Notes under the pieces: generated by a model
Database searches by the model: none
What the model saw: only the letters and a program-made list of their open reading frames with translations
Told to the model about the DNA's origin: nothing
Made by a program: the position numbers and the translations under genes
Assembly (NCBI GenBank): GCA_013112635.1
Contig: JABFGF010000001.1
Coordinates: 496,001 to 560,000 of the forward strand
Source of the DNA: Calditrichota bacterium
GTDB taxonomy: Bacteria; Calditrichota; Calditrichia; Calditrichales; J004
Length of the DNA stretch: 64,000 bases
Direction: 5' to 3'
Shown: one piece after another, positions 37,599-46,912 of the stretch
Numbering within the stretch: position 1 is the stretch's first letter
Layout: every line of letters begins with the position of its first letter

Positions 37599-37689
37599 AT
37601 TTCTTCTTTTTATGTCTATTTTTTCTTAAACGCTTTTTTCTCTTATGAGTAGCCATCTTGGCACGTTTTCTTTTTTTACCGCTTGGCAT
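37597..37689 (-). CDS. AURKAIP1/COX24 (mS38-like) small basic protein
   Basis: A 30-residue frame, MPSGKKRKRAKMATHKRKKR then LRKNRHKKKK. It is half lysine and arginine. It matches the AURKAIP1/COX24 domain proteins annotated in Bacteroidota and relatives, whose mitochondrial (mS38) and mycobacterial (bS22) counterparts sit on the small ribosomal subunit. CGGAG lies 10 bases before the ATG and a strong terminator follows immediately. A ribosomal role is inferred from the homologues. The size made it easy to miss. Confidence 0.88.
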   Translation of the reverse strand: MPSGKKRKRAKMATHKRKKRLRKNRHKKKK

Positions 37690-37704
37690 AAAATAGAATC
37701 TCCG

Positions 37705-38433
37705 TTATGATTTAGTTATTTTACTTTTAATTTGGTCAATAAATTTTTTGGCTGTGGCAGCCTGTGGTGATTGAGAATTCGTTTCTATCAACTTTTCCCA
37801 CATTTTTATAGCACCCAAAGAATCACCCATGTTAAAATGAACTATTCCAGAGTTATATAATCCCTGACTATGTGTTGGATCTATCTTCAAAGCTGTTTGC
37901 ATATACATCAATGCAGAATCGGATGAGTTAGTATTGAAATATGCGACACCTAGATCAATTAAAACATTAGGATCAGTTGCATTTACCTCTAAAGCTTTTT
38001 GATAATGTTTAATCGCGTCCGGAAAACGGCTAATATCAAAAAAACTGTTTCCCATTTTAACATTTAACTCATAATTAGAAGGGTCAGCATCCAACTGTTT
38101 ACGTAACTCCTGTATAGTATTCATCATCCTGTTAAGATCAGGATTTTCAGCAGGAGTTTGAGAAACCTTGGAATTCAGCTTTTTTTGAAATGATTTTGTA
38201 TTGCTGTTGTTTACAAGAATTATTGTTACAATTGCAAATAAAAATGCCAACGCCAAAATAAAATATGAATTACTCTTTTTAGGAGGTTCGGTCTTTTTTG
38301 TTTTTTGGGGACTTTTTTTAGCGCTTGTCGATTCTAATTTTTCGCCGCAACTTGAACAAAAGTTCGGATTATTTTCTAGTTTTGCACCACAAGAAGGGCA
38401 AAAATTATTTTTCATCTTTGATTTTTGACTCAT
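37705..38433 (-). CDS. zinc-ribbon, single-pass membrane, TPR protein
   Basis: About 242 residues from an ATG at 38433; a longer frame begins at a TTG at 38478 and an ATG at 38415 is also possible. The N-terminus has a zinc ribbon with two CxxC pairs (FCPSCGAKL and FCSSCGEKL). A membrane helix follows at about residues 50-70 of the chosen start (YFILALAFLFAIVTIILV). The rest holds at least three TPRs: NYELNVKMGNSFFDISRFPDA, NVLIDLGVAYFNTNSSDSAL and GLYNSGIVHFNMGDSLGAI (partly quoted). The layout suggests a scaffold with a cytoplasmic zinc ribbon and periplasmic repeats. Function unknown. Confidence 0.75.
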   Translation of the reverse strand: MSQKSKMKNNFCPSCGAKLENNPNFCSSCGEKLESTSAKKSPQKTKKTEPPKKSNSYFILALAFLFAIVTIILVNNSNTKSFQKKLNSKVSQTPAENPDLNRMMNTIQELRKQLDADPSNYELNVKMGNSFFDISRFPDAIKHYQKALEVNATDPNVLIDLGVAYFNTNSSDSALMYMQTALKIDPTHSQGLYNSGIVHFNMGDSLGAIKMWEKLIETNSQSPQAATAKKFIDQIKSKITKS

Positions 38434-38571
38434 AATTATTGAAGCATTGATTTTACGACTTTTACATCCTAAAATCAATTCTATTTATGCATTCTTTTCT
38501 TGATTTTCTTTTACTTAAATTTTGAGTTTTATTATTGTGTAAGGACAAGCTTAATTAGTTCTGTTTTAAAA

Positions 38572-40440
38572 TCATTGAACTTTTAAACGATCACCGGGCT
38601 TTATTTTTGAGCCATTAATTTTATTTATTTTCTTTAGCTGCGAAATAGAAATCCTATGCTTTTTTGCTATATCCCATAATGTATCGCCTCTTCTTACTGT
38701 GTAATAAGGGCCATCATCTACCAAGTTTTCCGGTGTACTTTTTTTCTTTGAAGAAAATTGCTGACCTTTTCTGACATATACTTTTAATTTCTGTTTTGGA
38801 TATATGTTTTGTCCATAATAAAGCCCGTTCCAGGATCGGATTTTACTTGCCCTGGTAGAATATGCTTCTGCAATCCCACCCAATGTATCGCCTTTTTTTA
38901 CGATGTAATCAATTGCTTTATATTCAGCAGAATTCTCTTTTACAACACTTTTTTTCTTTGTATATCTCTTTTTTGATTTAGATGATGGGTTTGAATAATT
39001 ACTGACATAATAGTGTTTTTTGTTTTGAGGTACAGGAATCAACATATACTTTCCTGCCCTAATACGTGTACCTCTTAAATTGTTAACAGATTTCAAAACA
39101 GAGATACTTGTATAATACTTTGCCGCTATTGTTGATAAGCTCTCGCCAGATCTAATTTTATGCCGAACCCAGGATCTTTTTTCTTTGTCCGGGATTTGTG
39201 CATATGCTTTTTTAAATTTTTCCCTGCTGTTTTTGGGAATATAAAGCGTGAAGTTTTTAATTCCCGGTGGTGTTACCCATCTTATGATTGCCGGATTAAT
39301 TTCTTTAATAAAAGCATAAGTCGTATCAACGGCTTTAGCTACAACGTTTAAATCAATTGATTCAGATACCGTTATAGAATCAACTTCAAAAGGTGTTTGC
39401 GGATCTATATAGAATCCAAATTTTTTAGGATCTTTTGCGATAATAACTGCAGCTAAAAAAGTCGGGACATAATTGCGGGTTTGTCTTGGCAAACGGCGTA
39501 GTTTCCAAAAGTCATTCGTTTTATATTTCCGCATATTCCGTTCAACGCGTTTAGGATTGCAATTATAACCGGCAAGTGCTAAATACCAATGGCCGTCAAA
39601 ACGTTCATGCAAATCTTTTAAATGTTGTGCAGCCGCTTCAGTTGCTTTTATAAAGTCTCTTCTTTCATCAAACCACCAGTTATGGCGAAGCCCATAATAA
39701 CGCCCTGTTGCAGAAATAAACTGCCACATGCCAACTGCACGAGCATAAGAACGGGCCCGGGGATTAAAACCACTTTCAATCATGGCAAGGTACATTAATT
39801 CATCGGGTAACCCTTTTTCTTCAAATACATTTTTTACAAATGTTTTATATCTGCCGCTTCTTTCCAGCCATTTTGTATATACTTTTCTACCTTTTGTTTG
39901 AAAATATTTTATAACTGATCGTACTTTTTTGTTCAACGTAATTGGCATTCCGCTGGTACTTGTATCAATTACAGTTTCATTTCCAAACAGAACAGAATCG
40001 GGAAAAACTATTTTATTAATATTTGTGATTTCTTCTCTTATTTCCTCAGCTTCCAGTATTTCTTCCTGTTCTTCAAAGATTCTTTCATAATCGGTATTCA
40101 TTAACTTTAATACAGAATCATATTTTGTCCAGCTCGTTAATGTAACCTGTTCCTTTTCAGAAAAGGCAGAAATGCGTTCGAAAGCATATTCGTATGTAAG
40201 TTCTGCTCCTAAGGTATCGCTGTTGGTCAATTGCTGATGAGCCTGTTTAGCTAAGGTGAAAATAGAATCTACCCTGTCTAATGATTTTTCTGATAGCCAA
40301 AGATTATTAGGTAATCTTTTTTCAGCATCCGTTTCACTTTTATCAATTTTTACATGGGTTACTGGTTGACATGCTGCAATTAAAGCAATAACCGAAATCA
40401 TTTTTAGTATTTGATATTTTTTAAATTTCATAATTCTCAT
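38572..40440 (-). CDS. MltD-like LysM lytic transglycosylase lipoprotein
   Basis: 622 residues. Lipobox LIAAC at about residue 24. An SLT domain starts near residue 205 with GLPDELMYLAMIESGFNPRA (catalytic Glu in IESGF), VGMWQFISATGRYYGL and YLALAGYNCNPKRVERN. Three LysM domains follow (IRSGESLSTIAAKYY, VKKGDTLGGIAEAYS, VRRGDTLWDIAKKH) for peptidoglycan binding. It cleaves murein glycan strands from the envelope side. The ATG overlaps the stop of rfaE2 as ATGA, so it is coupled to heptose synthesis genes. Confidence 0.92.
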   Translation of the reverse strand: MRIMKFKKYQILKMISVIALIAACQPVTHVKIDKSETDAEKRLPNNLWLSEKSLDRVDSIFTLAKQAHQQLTNSDTLGAELTYEYAFERISAFSEKEQVTLTSWTKYDSVLKLMNTDYERIFEEQEEILEAEEIREEITNINKIVFPDSVLFGNETVIDTSTSGMPITLNKKVRSVIKYFQTKGRKVYTKWLERSGRYKTFVKNVFEEKGLPDELMYLAMIESGFNPRARSYARAVGMWQFISATGRYYGLRHNWWFDERRDFIKATEAAAQHLKDLHERFDGHWYLALAGYNCNPKRVERNMRKYKTNDFWKLRRLPRQTRNYVPTFLAAVIIAKDPKKFGFYIDPQTPFEVDSITVSESIDLNVVAKAVDTTYAFIKEINPAIIRWVTPPGIKNFTLYIPKNSREKFKKAYAQIPDKEKRSWVRHKIRSGESLSTIAAKYYTSISVLKSVNNLRGTRIRAGKYMLIPVPQNKKHYYVSNYSNPSSKSKKRYTKKKSVVKENSAEYKAIDYIVKKGDTLGGIAEAYSTRASKIRSWNGLYYGQNIYPKQKLKVYVRKGQQFSSKKKSTPENLVDDGPYYTVRRGDTLWDIAKKHRISISQLKKINKINGSKIKPGDRLKVQ

Positions 40441-40907
40441 TGGTTAGAAATCTGGTCTATTAATTTTGTAGTAGATTTTCCTTCAACAAGCGGGATTGTT
40501 AACACTTTGCCACCGTTTTTTTGAACAAATTCATGACCTATAATCTGATCAATGCTATAATCCCCGCCTTTTATTAAAAAATCCGGTTTAACAATTTTTA
40601 TTATTTCAATTGGTGTATCTTCAGCAAACAGGCAAACAACATCTACCGATTCCAGCCTTGAGAGAACAAATGCCCTGTCCTCTTCTTTGACTAATGGCCT
40701 GTCAGCACCTTTTAAACGTTGCACGGATGAATCTGAGTTTAGACCCAAAACCAGAATATCAGCCTTTTGTTTAGCTTTCTCTAAATAATAGACATGACCG
40801 CGATGTAATAAATCGAAGCAACCATTTGTAAATGCAATAGTTAAGCCCTTTTTTCTTAATTCGGCGATGACCTTTTTAATATTATCAATGGTTACAATAG
40901 TGTTCAT
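40437..40907 (-). CDS. rfaE2: D-glycero-beta-D-manno-heptose 1-phosphate adenylyltransferase
   Basis: 156 residues, the C-terminal domain of HldE as a separate protein. The nucleotidyltransferase motif is FTNGCFDLLHRGHVYYLEKA, then LGLNSDSSVQRLKG and IKGGDYSIDQIIGHEFV. It makes ADP-heptose for the lipopolysaccharide inner core. It follows rfaE1 by three bases and precedes the LysM transglycosylase by a four-base overlap. Confidence 0.96.
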   Translation of the reverse strand: MNTIVTIDNIKKVIAELRKKGLTIAFTNGCFDLLHRGHVYYLEKAKQKADILVLGLNSDSSVQRLKGADRPLVKEEDRAFVLSRLESVDVVCLFAEDTPIEIIKIVKPDFLIKGGDYSIDQIIGHEFVQKNGGKVLTIPLVEGKSTTKLIDQISNQ

Positions 40908-40910
40908 ATT

Positions 40911-41894
40911 TTAATTAGACAAATTAGCTAAAAGGTTTTCTTTTTTTATAGGTACAATACCAACTTCCTCCACGACTATGCCGGCTGCAATATTTGCCAG
41001 AACAGCTGCTTCCTGTTTTGTAGCACCTCCAATAGAGGAACAAGTAACAGTACTTATTACAGTATCACCTGCGCCGGATACATCAGCTACTTTACGCGCC
41101 TGGGTAGGAATATGTGTCACCGTATTATTCTTTTCAAAAAGGGATAATCCTTTTTTTCCGCGTGTTAATAAAACGCTTTCTGCATTCAACATGTTTAAAA
41201 GTTCAAACCCGGCTTCTTCAACTTCTTCATCGTTTTCAAAGTTTTTAGCCACAGCTTGTTGGGCTTCAATTATATTAGGCTTAAATATGGTAGTATTTTT
41301 ATAACTTTTAAAATTAGTAAATTTAGGATCAACAGAAACATGAAGCTTATATTTGATACACAAATCTATGGCATAGGAAATTAGTTCTTTTGTAAGAACC
41401 CCTTTATTATAATCTTGCAAAATAACAGCATCGGCTTGGGTAATTAAAAACTCGATTCGTTGTTTCAGCCCTAATTCTTCCTTTTTATTAGCTGCATTAA
41501 TAGTCTCTTTATCAACACGTGCAATATGTTGATTGTCGCCAATAATTCTTGTTTTAACCGTCGTTGGTCGTGAAGTAGATTCAACCAATCCTTTTGTGTT
41601 TAAATGGTTTTCTGACATTAACGAAGCAAAATTTTCAGCCATTCTATCTTTACCAACAAGCCCAACAAGAAGAGGTTCGCAACCTAAAGATTTTATATTT
41701 AAAGCCACATTTGCTGCTCCGCCAAAGCATAATATTTCATGATCAATCTCAACAACCGGCACAGGGGCTTCAGGAGAAATTCGTGTTACTTTTCCTGTTA
41801 AATATTCGTCAATCATAATATCACCTATTACCAGTATTTTCTTTCCCTGGAATGACTCTATTATTTCCCGGCCTCTATTTTCACTAATTTTCAT
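40911..41894 (-). CDS. rfaE1: D-glycero-beta-D-manno-heptose-7-phosphate kinase
   Basis: 327 residues of the PfkB family, the N-terminal half of HldE as a separate protein. GDIMIDEYLTGKVTRISPEAP (part) near the start, LCFGGAANVALN, and the catalytic VSGAGDTVIS at the end are all diagnostic. It phosphorylates heptose 7-phosphate at C1. It overlaps the stop of the upstream histidine kinase by four bases. Confidence 0.96.
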   Translation of the reverse strand: MKISENRGREIIESFQGKKILVIGDIMIDEYLTGKVTRISPEAPVPVVEIDHEILCFGGAANVALNIKSLGCEPLLVGLVGKDRMAENFASLMSENHLNTKGLVESTSRPTTVKTRIIGDNQHIARVDKETINAANKKEELGLKQRIEFLITQADAVILQDYNKGVLTKELISYAIDLCIKYKLHVSVDPKFTNFKSYKNTTIFKPNIIEAQQAVAKNFENDEEVEEAGFELLNMLNAESVLLTRGKKGLSLFEKNNTVTHIPTQARKVADVSGAGDTVISTVTCSSIGGATKQEAAVLANIAAGIVVEEVGIVPIKKENLLANLSN

Positions 41895-43465
41895 TTTTCC
41901 CTTTTTTTATGTTTTTTTACAGGAATTGATAAAATAAACTCTGCACCACTACCAACATTTGAGTTTACCTCAACCTGAATATCATATTTTTTAAAAATTT
42001 TGTCTGCCATGGACAGCCCTAATCCGGTACCACGCGGAGCTTTATCGTCCTGGATTTTTTCATCAGGCGCTGGTTTTGTTGTAAAAAATGGCTCAAAAAT
42101 CTGCTCGAGTACATCACGCTCAATTCCAACACCAGAATCTTTTATAACAAGTTTTACAGAACTCTTATTTTTTTTGGTTTGTACAAATAATTCCCTTTTT
42201 TCAAATTTGTACATAGCATCGATTGAATTTTGAATAATTACAGAAATGCTTTGCGAATAATCACTGTATATTCCATAAAGCGAAGGAATGGAATCATCTA
42301 AATCCAGAGTGCAGTCAATATAATGTTTGAAGTATAAATTCGCTTTTAAGAATTCAATTTCTGTTTTTAGAAGGCTGTTTAAATCAATCTCATCTTCTTC
42401 ATAATTTAGCTCATATTTTCCTTTTGTTATTATTGTATGGATTAATTCATTCATTCGCGAAGTTTGCTTTAAAATCATATTAACTTCGTTTGAATTTGGA
42501 TTTTTATACTGCAAAAGCTCTGCATTTCCCTGAATGATTGAAATCGGGGTGTTTAAGTTATGAGTTATGCCCGCTGTTAGTTGACCAATCGAGGCCATTT
42601 TGTTTTCTTTTAGCAATTCCAAAGCATATTTTTTTTCTCTTTGCTGGGCCAGGTGTTGTTCTGTAATATCTGTGATAACAACCAAAAGAGCAGGATTGCT
42701 ATTGTATTCAATTGATGATAACCAAGCCTGAACATATATCTCTTTAGATTTTTTTTTATGTGCCGGAAATTGAATGGTTGTGTTGTCCCTTTGCTGTGAA
42801 AGACACGCCTGCATCAATGTTTGTAATGCTTTTTGCTTGTGTTTTAATACCAAATCAATGAAGCGGGTGCTATCAATTCCGGAGCTGTTTGAAAAACCGA
42901 AAATTGTTGCAAACTTATTATTATTATAAACAACCAACCCATCACTTATAATTGCAACACCAACAATAGACTGCTCAATAAGTTGACGGTATTTCTGTTC
43001 TGATAATTCCAGTTGTTGTACTTTTTCTTTTACTTCCTGTTCAAGTTTTTGCCGGTATTCATCTTTGTTTTTTTCAAGAATCGATCTTTCCCTGTTTAGA
43101 ATAAACTGAGTATGAGCATTCTTAATTGCCTGGAGTAAATGTTTATTTTCAAAGGGTTTAAGAAAATAATCAAACACATTTAATCGAACTGCTTCTTGTG
43201 CGTGTTCTAATTCTCTGCTTCCTGTTATTGCTATTACAGGTGTGTTATTTCCTGAGTCTTGAATTTCTTTAATAAATTCAAGACCACTTTGTTTTGGCAG
43301 AATTATATCAATAATAAGGACACTAAATGTATATTTATTAATCAGTTCTTTTGCTTCTTCAGCATTAGAACAATTTTGAACACTATACGATCCGTCGATA
43401 CATATGTTGGATAAATAATCCCGTATCGTTTTCTCATCATCAATGATTAGTATATTGGGTTTCAT
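41891..43465 (-). CDS. receiver-PAS-histidine kinase, soluble hybrid
   Basis: 524 residues without membrane segments. The N-terminal receiver has IDDEKTIRDYL and the phospho-acceptor Asp in LIIDIILPKQSG, with IAITGS and FDYFLKPFE. A coiled coil (about 120-155) leads to a PAS domain (KYRQLIEQSIVGVAIISDG, to about 280). The HisKA domain has the phospho-His in GITHNLNTPISI, and the ATPase has SVIIQNSIDAMYK, DSGVGIERDVLEQIFEPFF and GTGLGLSMADKIF. It probably receives phosphate on its own receiver and passes a signal to an unknown output. It is translationally coupled to rfaE1 by an ATGA overlap. Confidence 0.92.
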   Translation of the reverse strand: MKPNILIIDDEKTIRDYLSNICIDGSYSVQNCSNAEEAKELINKYTFSVLIIDIILPKQSGLEFIKEIQDSGNNTPVIAITGSRELEHAQEAVRLNVFDYFLKPFENKHLLQAIKNAHTQFILNRERSILEKNKDEYRQKLEQEVKEKVQQLELSEQKYRQLIEQSIVGVAIISDGLVVYNNNKFATIFGFSNSSGIDSTRFIDLVLKHKQKALQTLMQACLSQQRDNTTIQFPAHKKKSKEIYVQAWLSSIEYNSNPALLVVITDITEQHLAQQREKKYALELLKENKMASIGQLTAGITHNLNTPISIIQGNAELLQYKNPNSNEVNMILKQTSRMNELIHTIITKGKYELNYEEDEIDLNSLLKTEIEFLKANLYFKHYIDCTLDLDDSIPSLYGIYSDYSQSISVIIQNSIDAMYKFEKRELFVQTKKNKSSVKLVIKDSGVGIERDVLEQIFEPFFTTKPAPDEKIQDDKAPRGTGLGLSMADKIFKKYDIQVEVNSNVGSGAEFILSIPVKKHKKREK

Positions 43466-43495
43466 TTAGTGAGGTTGTAAAATTAGATTCTTTAA

Positions 43496-43822
43496 TTATA
43501 GTCTGTCTACTGATTGATTTTCAAGGCTGTTATCAGCAGATGTTATTTTTTGAATCTTTAGCTTTACTTTGTCTCCGATAAATTCCAATAAAGTAAAAAC
43601 AAGTAAATTTATTATCCCAATAAAAAACAGAATCCTTGTAATTATATCCATAGTTTTGTCATTAAATAAATGGAAAATAATTATTAGAACAAAACATAGG
43701 CCAACAATCCATGTCATTATACGCAATATTTTTTTAAAGATTGCTTCTGTTTCTTCAGTAAAGACTATTTCTTCAGGTTGGTTTTGTGATTTTTTTTTCT
43801 TTGAATTGTTCTTCTTTTTCAT
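43496..43822 (-). CDS. small membrane protein with two helices, unknown
   Basis: 108 residues. A very lysine-rich head (MKKKNNSKKKKSQNQP) precedes two membrane segments, IMTWIVGLCFVLIIIFHLF and ILFFIGIINLLVFTLLEFI (about residues 35-55 and 62-84). A charged tail follows. No family is recognised. It lies 30 nt before the histidine kinase, and a joint role is possible but unsupported. Confidence 0.65.
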   Translation of the reverse strand: MKKKNNSKKKKSQNQPEEIVFTEETEAIFKKILRIMTWIVGLCFVLIIIFHLFNDKTMDIITRILFFIGIINLLVFTLLEFIGDKVKLKIQKITSADNSLENQSVDRL

Positions 43823-43884
43823 AATATCCTGTTTTTTGATTCTTATTTAATTCTTGCGAAAATAAGCAAAAGTCACCAATTTAT

Positions 43885-44376
43885 CTATTTTTTTAACAGA
43901 AGAATATCTTGAATATCAGCTTCAATAGTTTTTTTCGGATTTTCAATTATTCTTCCTAATTCCACACCGTCTTTTTCAAAAATAAAAGTCGGAACACGTT
44001 TAATATTGTATTTTTCTATCAGGTCATTATCCAACTTTTTTTTTCTGTCAACGGCCCATAAAATAGTTTTAAAATGGCTATTTCCTTTTATTGCTTTAAA
44101 AAATTTTGGAACATTTCTTCTACTATCACCACACCATGTTCCTAAAAAAATATATATATTTATATCTTTGTCATATCCTTGAATGTTTTTTAATTCTTCT
44201 TCATTGGGCTTATATACGTTTTCTTGTTCCAGCCATACAGGGTAATCGAAATATAATTGCTCTTTATTTATCTGGCCATAAAGTAGCTCTGTATTATTCT
44301 TTGTGATTTTTTTTGATGTCATTTGTGCAGTACAAGAAAAAAGAAAAATCAGGCTAATCAATATTCGTCGTGTCAT
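43885..44376 (-). CDS. thioredoxin-fold lipoprotein with a single active-site Cys (WCGDS)
   Basis: 163 residues. Lipobox FLFSC at about residue 15 suggests a periplasmic, lipid-anchored protein. The thioredoxin active-site helix reads GTWCGDSRRNVPKF: the first Cys is kept and the second position of CxxC is Ser, so ordinary dithiol exchange seems excluded. The cis-Pro is in RVPTFIFEKDG. Similar WCGDS proteins exist in related bacteria. It overlaps the 3' end of the rodZ-like gene by 23 nt. Confidence 0.82.
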   Translation of the reverse strand: MTRRILISLIFLFSCTAQMTSKKITKNNTELLYGQINKEQLYFDYPVWLEQENVYKPNEEELKNIQGYDKDINIYIFLGTWCGDSRRNVPKFFKAIKGNSHFKTILWAVDRKKKLDNDLIEKYNIKRVPTFIFEKDGVELGRIIENPKKTIEADIQDILLLKK

Positions 44377-45196
44377 TAACCACCTCTTGTTTATTAATAA
44401 TCTTTTTGCGAATATCTCTAATACCTTCAGGGGTTACCGCCATATAACTAATAACTTCGCCTTCATTTCCAAGTGCACCTTTATTTTCACCATTTATATT
44501 AAACTCAAGCCCGGAAGCATTACCTATTAAAAATTGGACCACTGAGTCAGCAGAAATATTAATCGTATTTCCTGTGTAAAGCGTATATTCCAAAGTATCT
44601 TTTTTGTCTTTGATGAAACGCAACCAGGTCGTATCAACTGCAGATACATCTATAATAACATTGCTGGTATTATTTATTTCTCTTGTTACTTCTTTTACCG
44701 AATCAATTTTTGCCTGTTCTTTAGCTTCTATTTCCGCAACAATTTTTCTAACAGGCAATTCTTTTACTTTCTCTTCAGAGCTATCACCTGTCAGTTTGGA
44801 GTTCCATGCAAGAAACCCCAGAATGATTACAATTAAAACAACAGGACCTGCAAAAAACAGGGTACGTAAATTGAAAATGGAATTATTTTTTTCACGCGTT
44901 GTTTTTATTCGTTGAATTGTTGTTGTTGGAGTAGGATAATAAATTTCTTTACGTAAAGCTTTAAACTCTGCCAAATACTTTTCAGGTTCATCTACATTTA
45001 GATATGAAATGTAAGTTTGAAAAAAAAGTTTATCATAAACCTCAGGTATTTTTTCAAACTCACCAGATTCAATTGCCTCTAAATAGGAAAGTTGAATCCG
45101 GCTATCCTGAGCAATTGTTTTTAATGAAATATTTTTTTTGAGCCTGATTTTTTTTAAGTGCTCAAATAAGTTCCCATATTCTTCATTCTGTTCCAT
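44354..45196 (-). CDS. RodZ-like HTH membrane protein
   Basis: About 280 residues. The N-terminal HTH_25-type helix-turn-helix (LFEHLKKIRLKKNISLKTIA; IQLSYLEAIESGEFEKIP) precedes one membrane helix at about residues 112-132 (AGPVVLIVIILGFLAWN) and a C-terminal DUF4115-like beta domain. RodZ links MreB to the cell wall in rod-shaped bacteria. A TTG at 45208 is also in frame, but the ATG at 45196 has GAGG seven bases upstream and is preferred. It overlaps the recJ stop by 14 nt. Confidence 0.82.
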   Translation of the reverse strand: MEQNEEYGNLFEHLKKIRLKKNISLKTIAQDSRIQLSYLEAIESGEFEKIPEVYDKLFFQTYISYLNVDEPEKYLAEFKALRKEIYYPTPTTTIQRIKTTREKNNSIFNLRTLFFAGPVVLIVIILGFLAWNSKLTGDSSEEKVKELPVRKIVAEIEAKEQAKIDSVKEVTREINNTSNVIIDVSAVDTTWLRFIKDKKDTLEYTLYTGNTINISADSVVQFLIGNASGLEFNINGENKGALGNEGEVISYMAVTPEGIRDIRKKIINKQEVVNDTTNID

Positions 45197-46895
45197 CAGA
45201 TACCTCAAAATCTTTTATTCTAAGCTGGATAGTTACCTGTCCATGCCAATTACTTTCTTCGATTACATAAGCACAATTAATTTTTATATTCTCCTGTTCA
45301 AGAACCGATTGATATTTTGCCATATTAAACGCAATTGCATCAATTACAACTCCATTTTGTTTTACTTTAAATTTTAAGTGATTTCCACCAATAATAATAA
45401 TATTCCCGGAGATATCAATGTTTTTTGTAACAAAAACAGGCCTCATATTCTTTGGTCCAAAAGGGGCTAACCAATCGAGCCATTTTAAAAAAGATCCGGT
45501 AAACTCATTTAAAGAAACAAAAGAATCAATATTTAAAGTTGGCAGGCTATTATTAACATCAACTGTATTTGTTGCTATCTCATTTATTTTTTTTCGAAAA
45601 ATATCTATTTTACCGGCCTCAATGGTTAAACCGGCTGCACATTCATGTCCGCCATAAGAAATTAAATACTCTGAAAGATTATTACAGGCATCAAAAATAC
45701 TAAAATTTGCTTTGGATCGGGCTGATCCTTTGCCTATTCCATCATTGATGGATATTAAAACTGCAGGGCGGTTATATTTCTCCAATATTCTCGAAGCAAT
45801 AATCCCCAAAACCCCCAGATGCCAGTTTTCTTTTGCTAATACAAGAACACAGTCTTTTTCAAGATTGTGATCTCTGGCTATCTGTTCTTCTGCCTCCTTC
45901 AAAGTTTCTTCGTCAATATCTTTCCGGCGTTTGTTTTCAGAATCTAAAATCTGGGCAATATTTTTTGCCTGTTGCGGACTTGACGATGTTAATAAATGAA
46001 CTGCTTTCTTTGCATTTGAAATCCGCCCAACAGCGTTTAACCTTGGTGCAAGCAAGAATACAATCAAATTAACAGTTATTTTTTGTTTTACCAAACCACA
46101 CGTTTTTAACAAAGCCTCAATTCCATAACTTGGTTTAGAATTTATTAATTCAAGCCCATATTTTACCATTGTCCTGTTTTCAAACCTCAAGTCAACAATA
46201 TCGGCCGCTGTTCCTAAAGCAACAAGATCAAGAAATTGATATAAAAAATCTTTTTCAATTTGTAAAACTTCGCAGAGTCCTTGAAGTAATTTAAAAGCTA
46301 CGCCACATCCAGCAAGCTCTTTAAATGGATATTTACATTCTTTTAATTTGGGATCCAATATTGCAAAAGCATCTGGTTTTTCAGCTACCAATTCATGATG
46401 ATCGCAAATTATTGTATCTATTCCTTTTAATTGTGCATAAGCTATTTCATTATTTGCTGTTATACCACAATCAACAGTAATGATTAACGATGTTTTCTTT
46501 TTTACAGCTTTTTCTATTCCTGCAATTGAAAGTCCATAGCCTTCGGACAACCTGTCAGGAATATAAAAATCAACTTTTCCACCCAAACTATGAATTGCCT
46601 GATACAGTATCGATACAGAGGTTACTCCATCAACATCATAGTCTCCATAAATAAGTATCTTTTCACCTGATTCAAGTGCGGCAACAACCCTGTCCACAGC
46701 CCGCTGCATTCCATTCATAAGAAATGGATCATATAAATCTGAAAGCTGTGGTTTAATAAATTTTTTAAATTTGTTTTCTGAATCGATTTCTCTTTGGCAG
46801 AGAATCTGGGTTATCACTGGTGGGGGCTGTTTGTCAAAATTTGAAGTGTCTAAAACGACATCTTTGACAGGCTGGGAAATCCATTCAAATAACAT
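45183..46895 (-). CDS. recJ: single-strand DNA-specific exonuclease RecJ
   Basis: 570 residues. The DHH domain has IYGDYDVDGVTSVS, TVDCGIT and ICDHHELV; DHHA1 includes SYGGHECAAGLTIE; a C-terminal OB-like region binds DNA. It degrades 5' single strands in recombination and repair. The ATG is 18 nt from the 3' end of rnpB, so recJ may be read from transcripts passing through rnpB or from a promoter inside it. Confidence 0.97.
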   Translation of the reverse strand: MLFEWISQPVKDVVLDTSNFDKQPPPVITQILCQREIDSENKFKKFIKPQLSDLYDPFLMNGMQRAVDRVVAALESGEKILIYGDYDVDGVTSVSILYQAIHSLGGKVDFYIPDRLSEGYGLSIAGIEKAVKKKTSLIITVDCGITANNEIAYAQLKGIDTIICDHHELVAEKPDAFAILDPKLKECKYPFKELAGCGVAFKLLQGLCEVLQIEKDFLYQFLDLVALGTAADIVDLRFENRTMVKYGLELINSKPSYGIEALLKTCGLVKQKITVNLIVFLLAPRLNAVGRISNAKKAVHLLTSSSPQQAKNIAQILDSENKRRKDIDEETLKEAEEQIARDHNLEKDCVLVLAKENWHLGVLGIIASRILEKYNRPAVLISINDGIGKGSARSKANFSIFDACNNLSEYLISYGGHECAAGLTIEAGKIDIFRKKINEIATNTVDVNNSLPTLNIDSFVSLNEFTGSFLKWLDWLAPFGPKNMRPVFVTKNIDISGNIIIIGGNHLKFKVKQNGVVIDAIAFNMAKYQSVLEQENIKINCAYVIEESNWHGQVTIQLRIKDFEVSDGTE

Positions 46896-46912
46896 TTTTG
46901 TACCAGTAAAAA

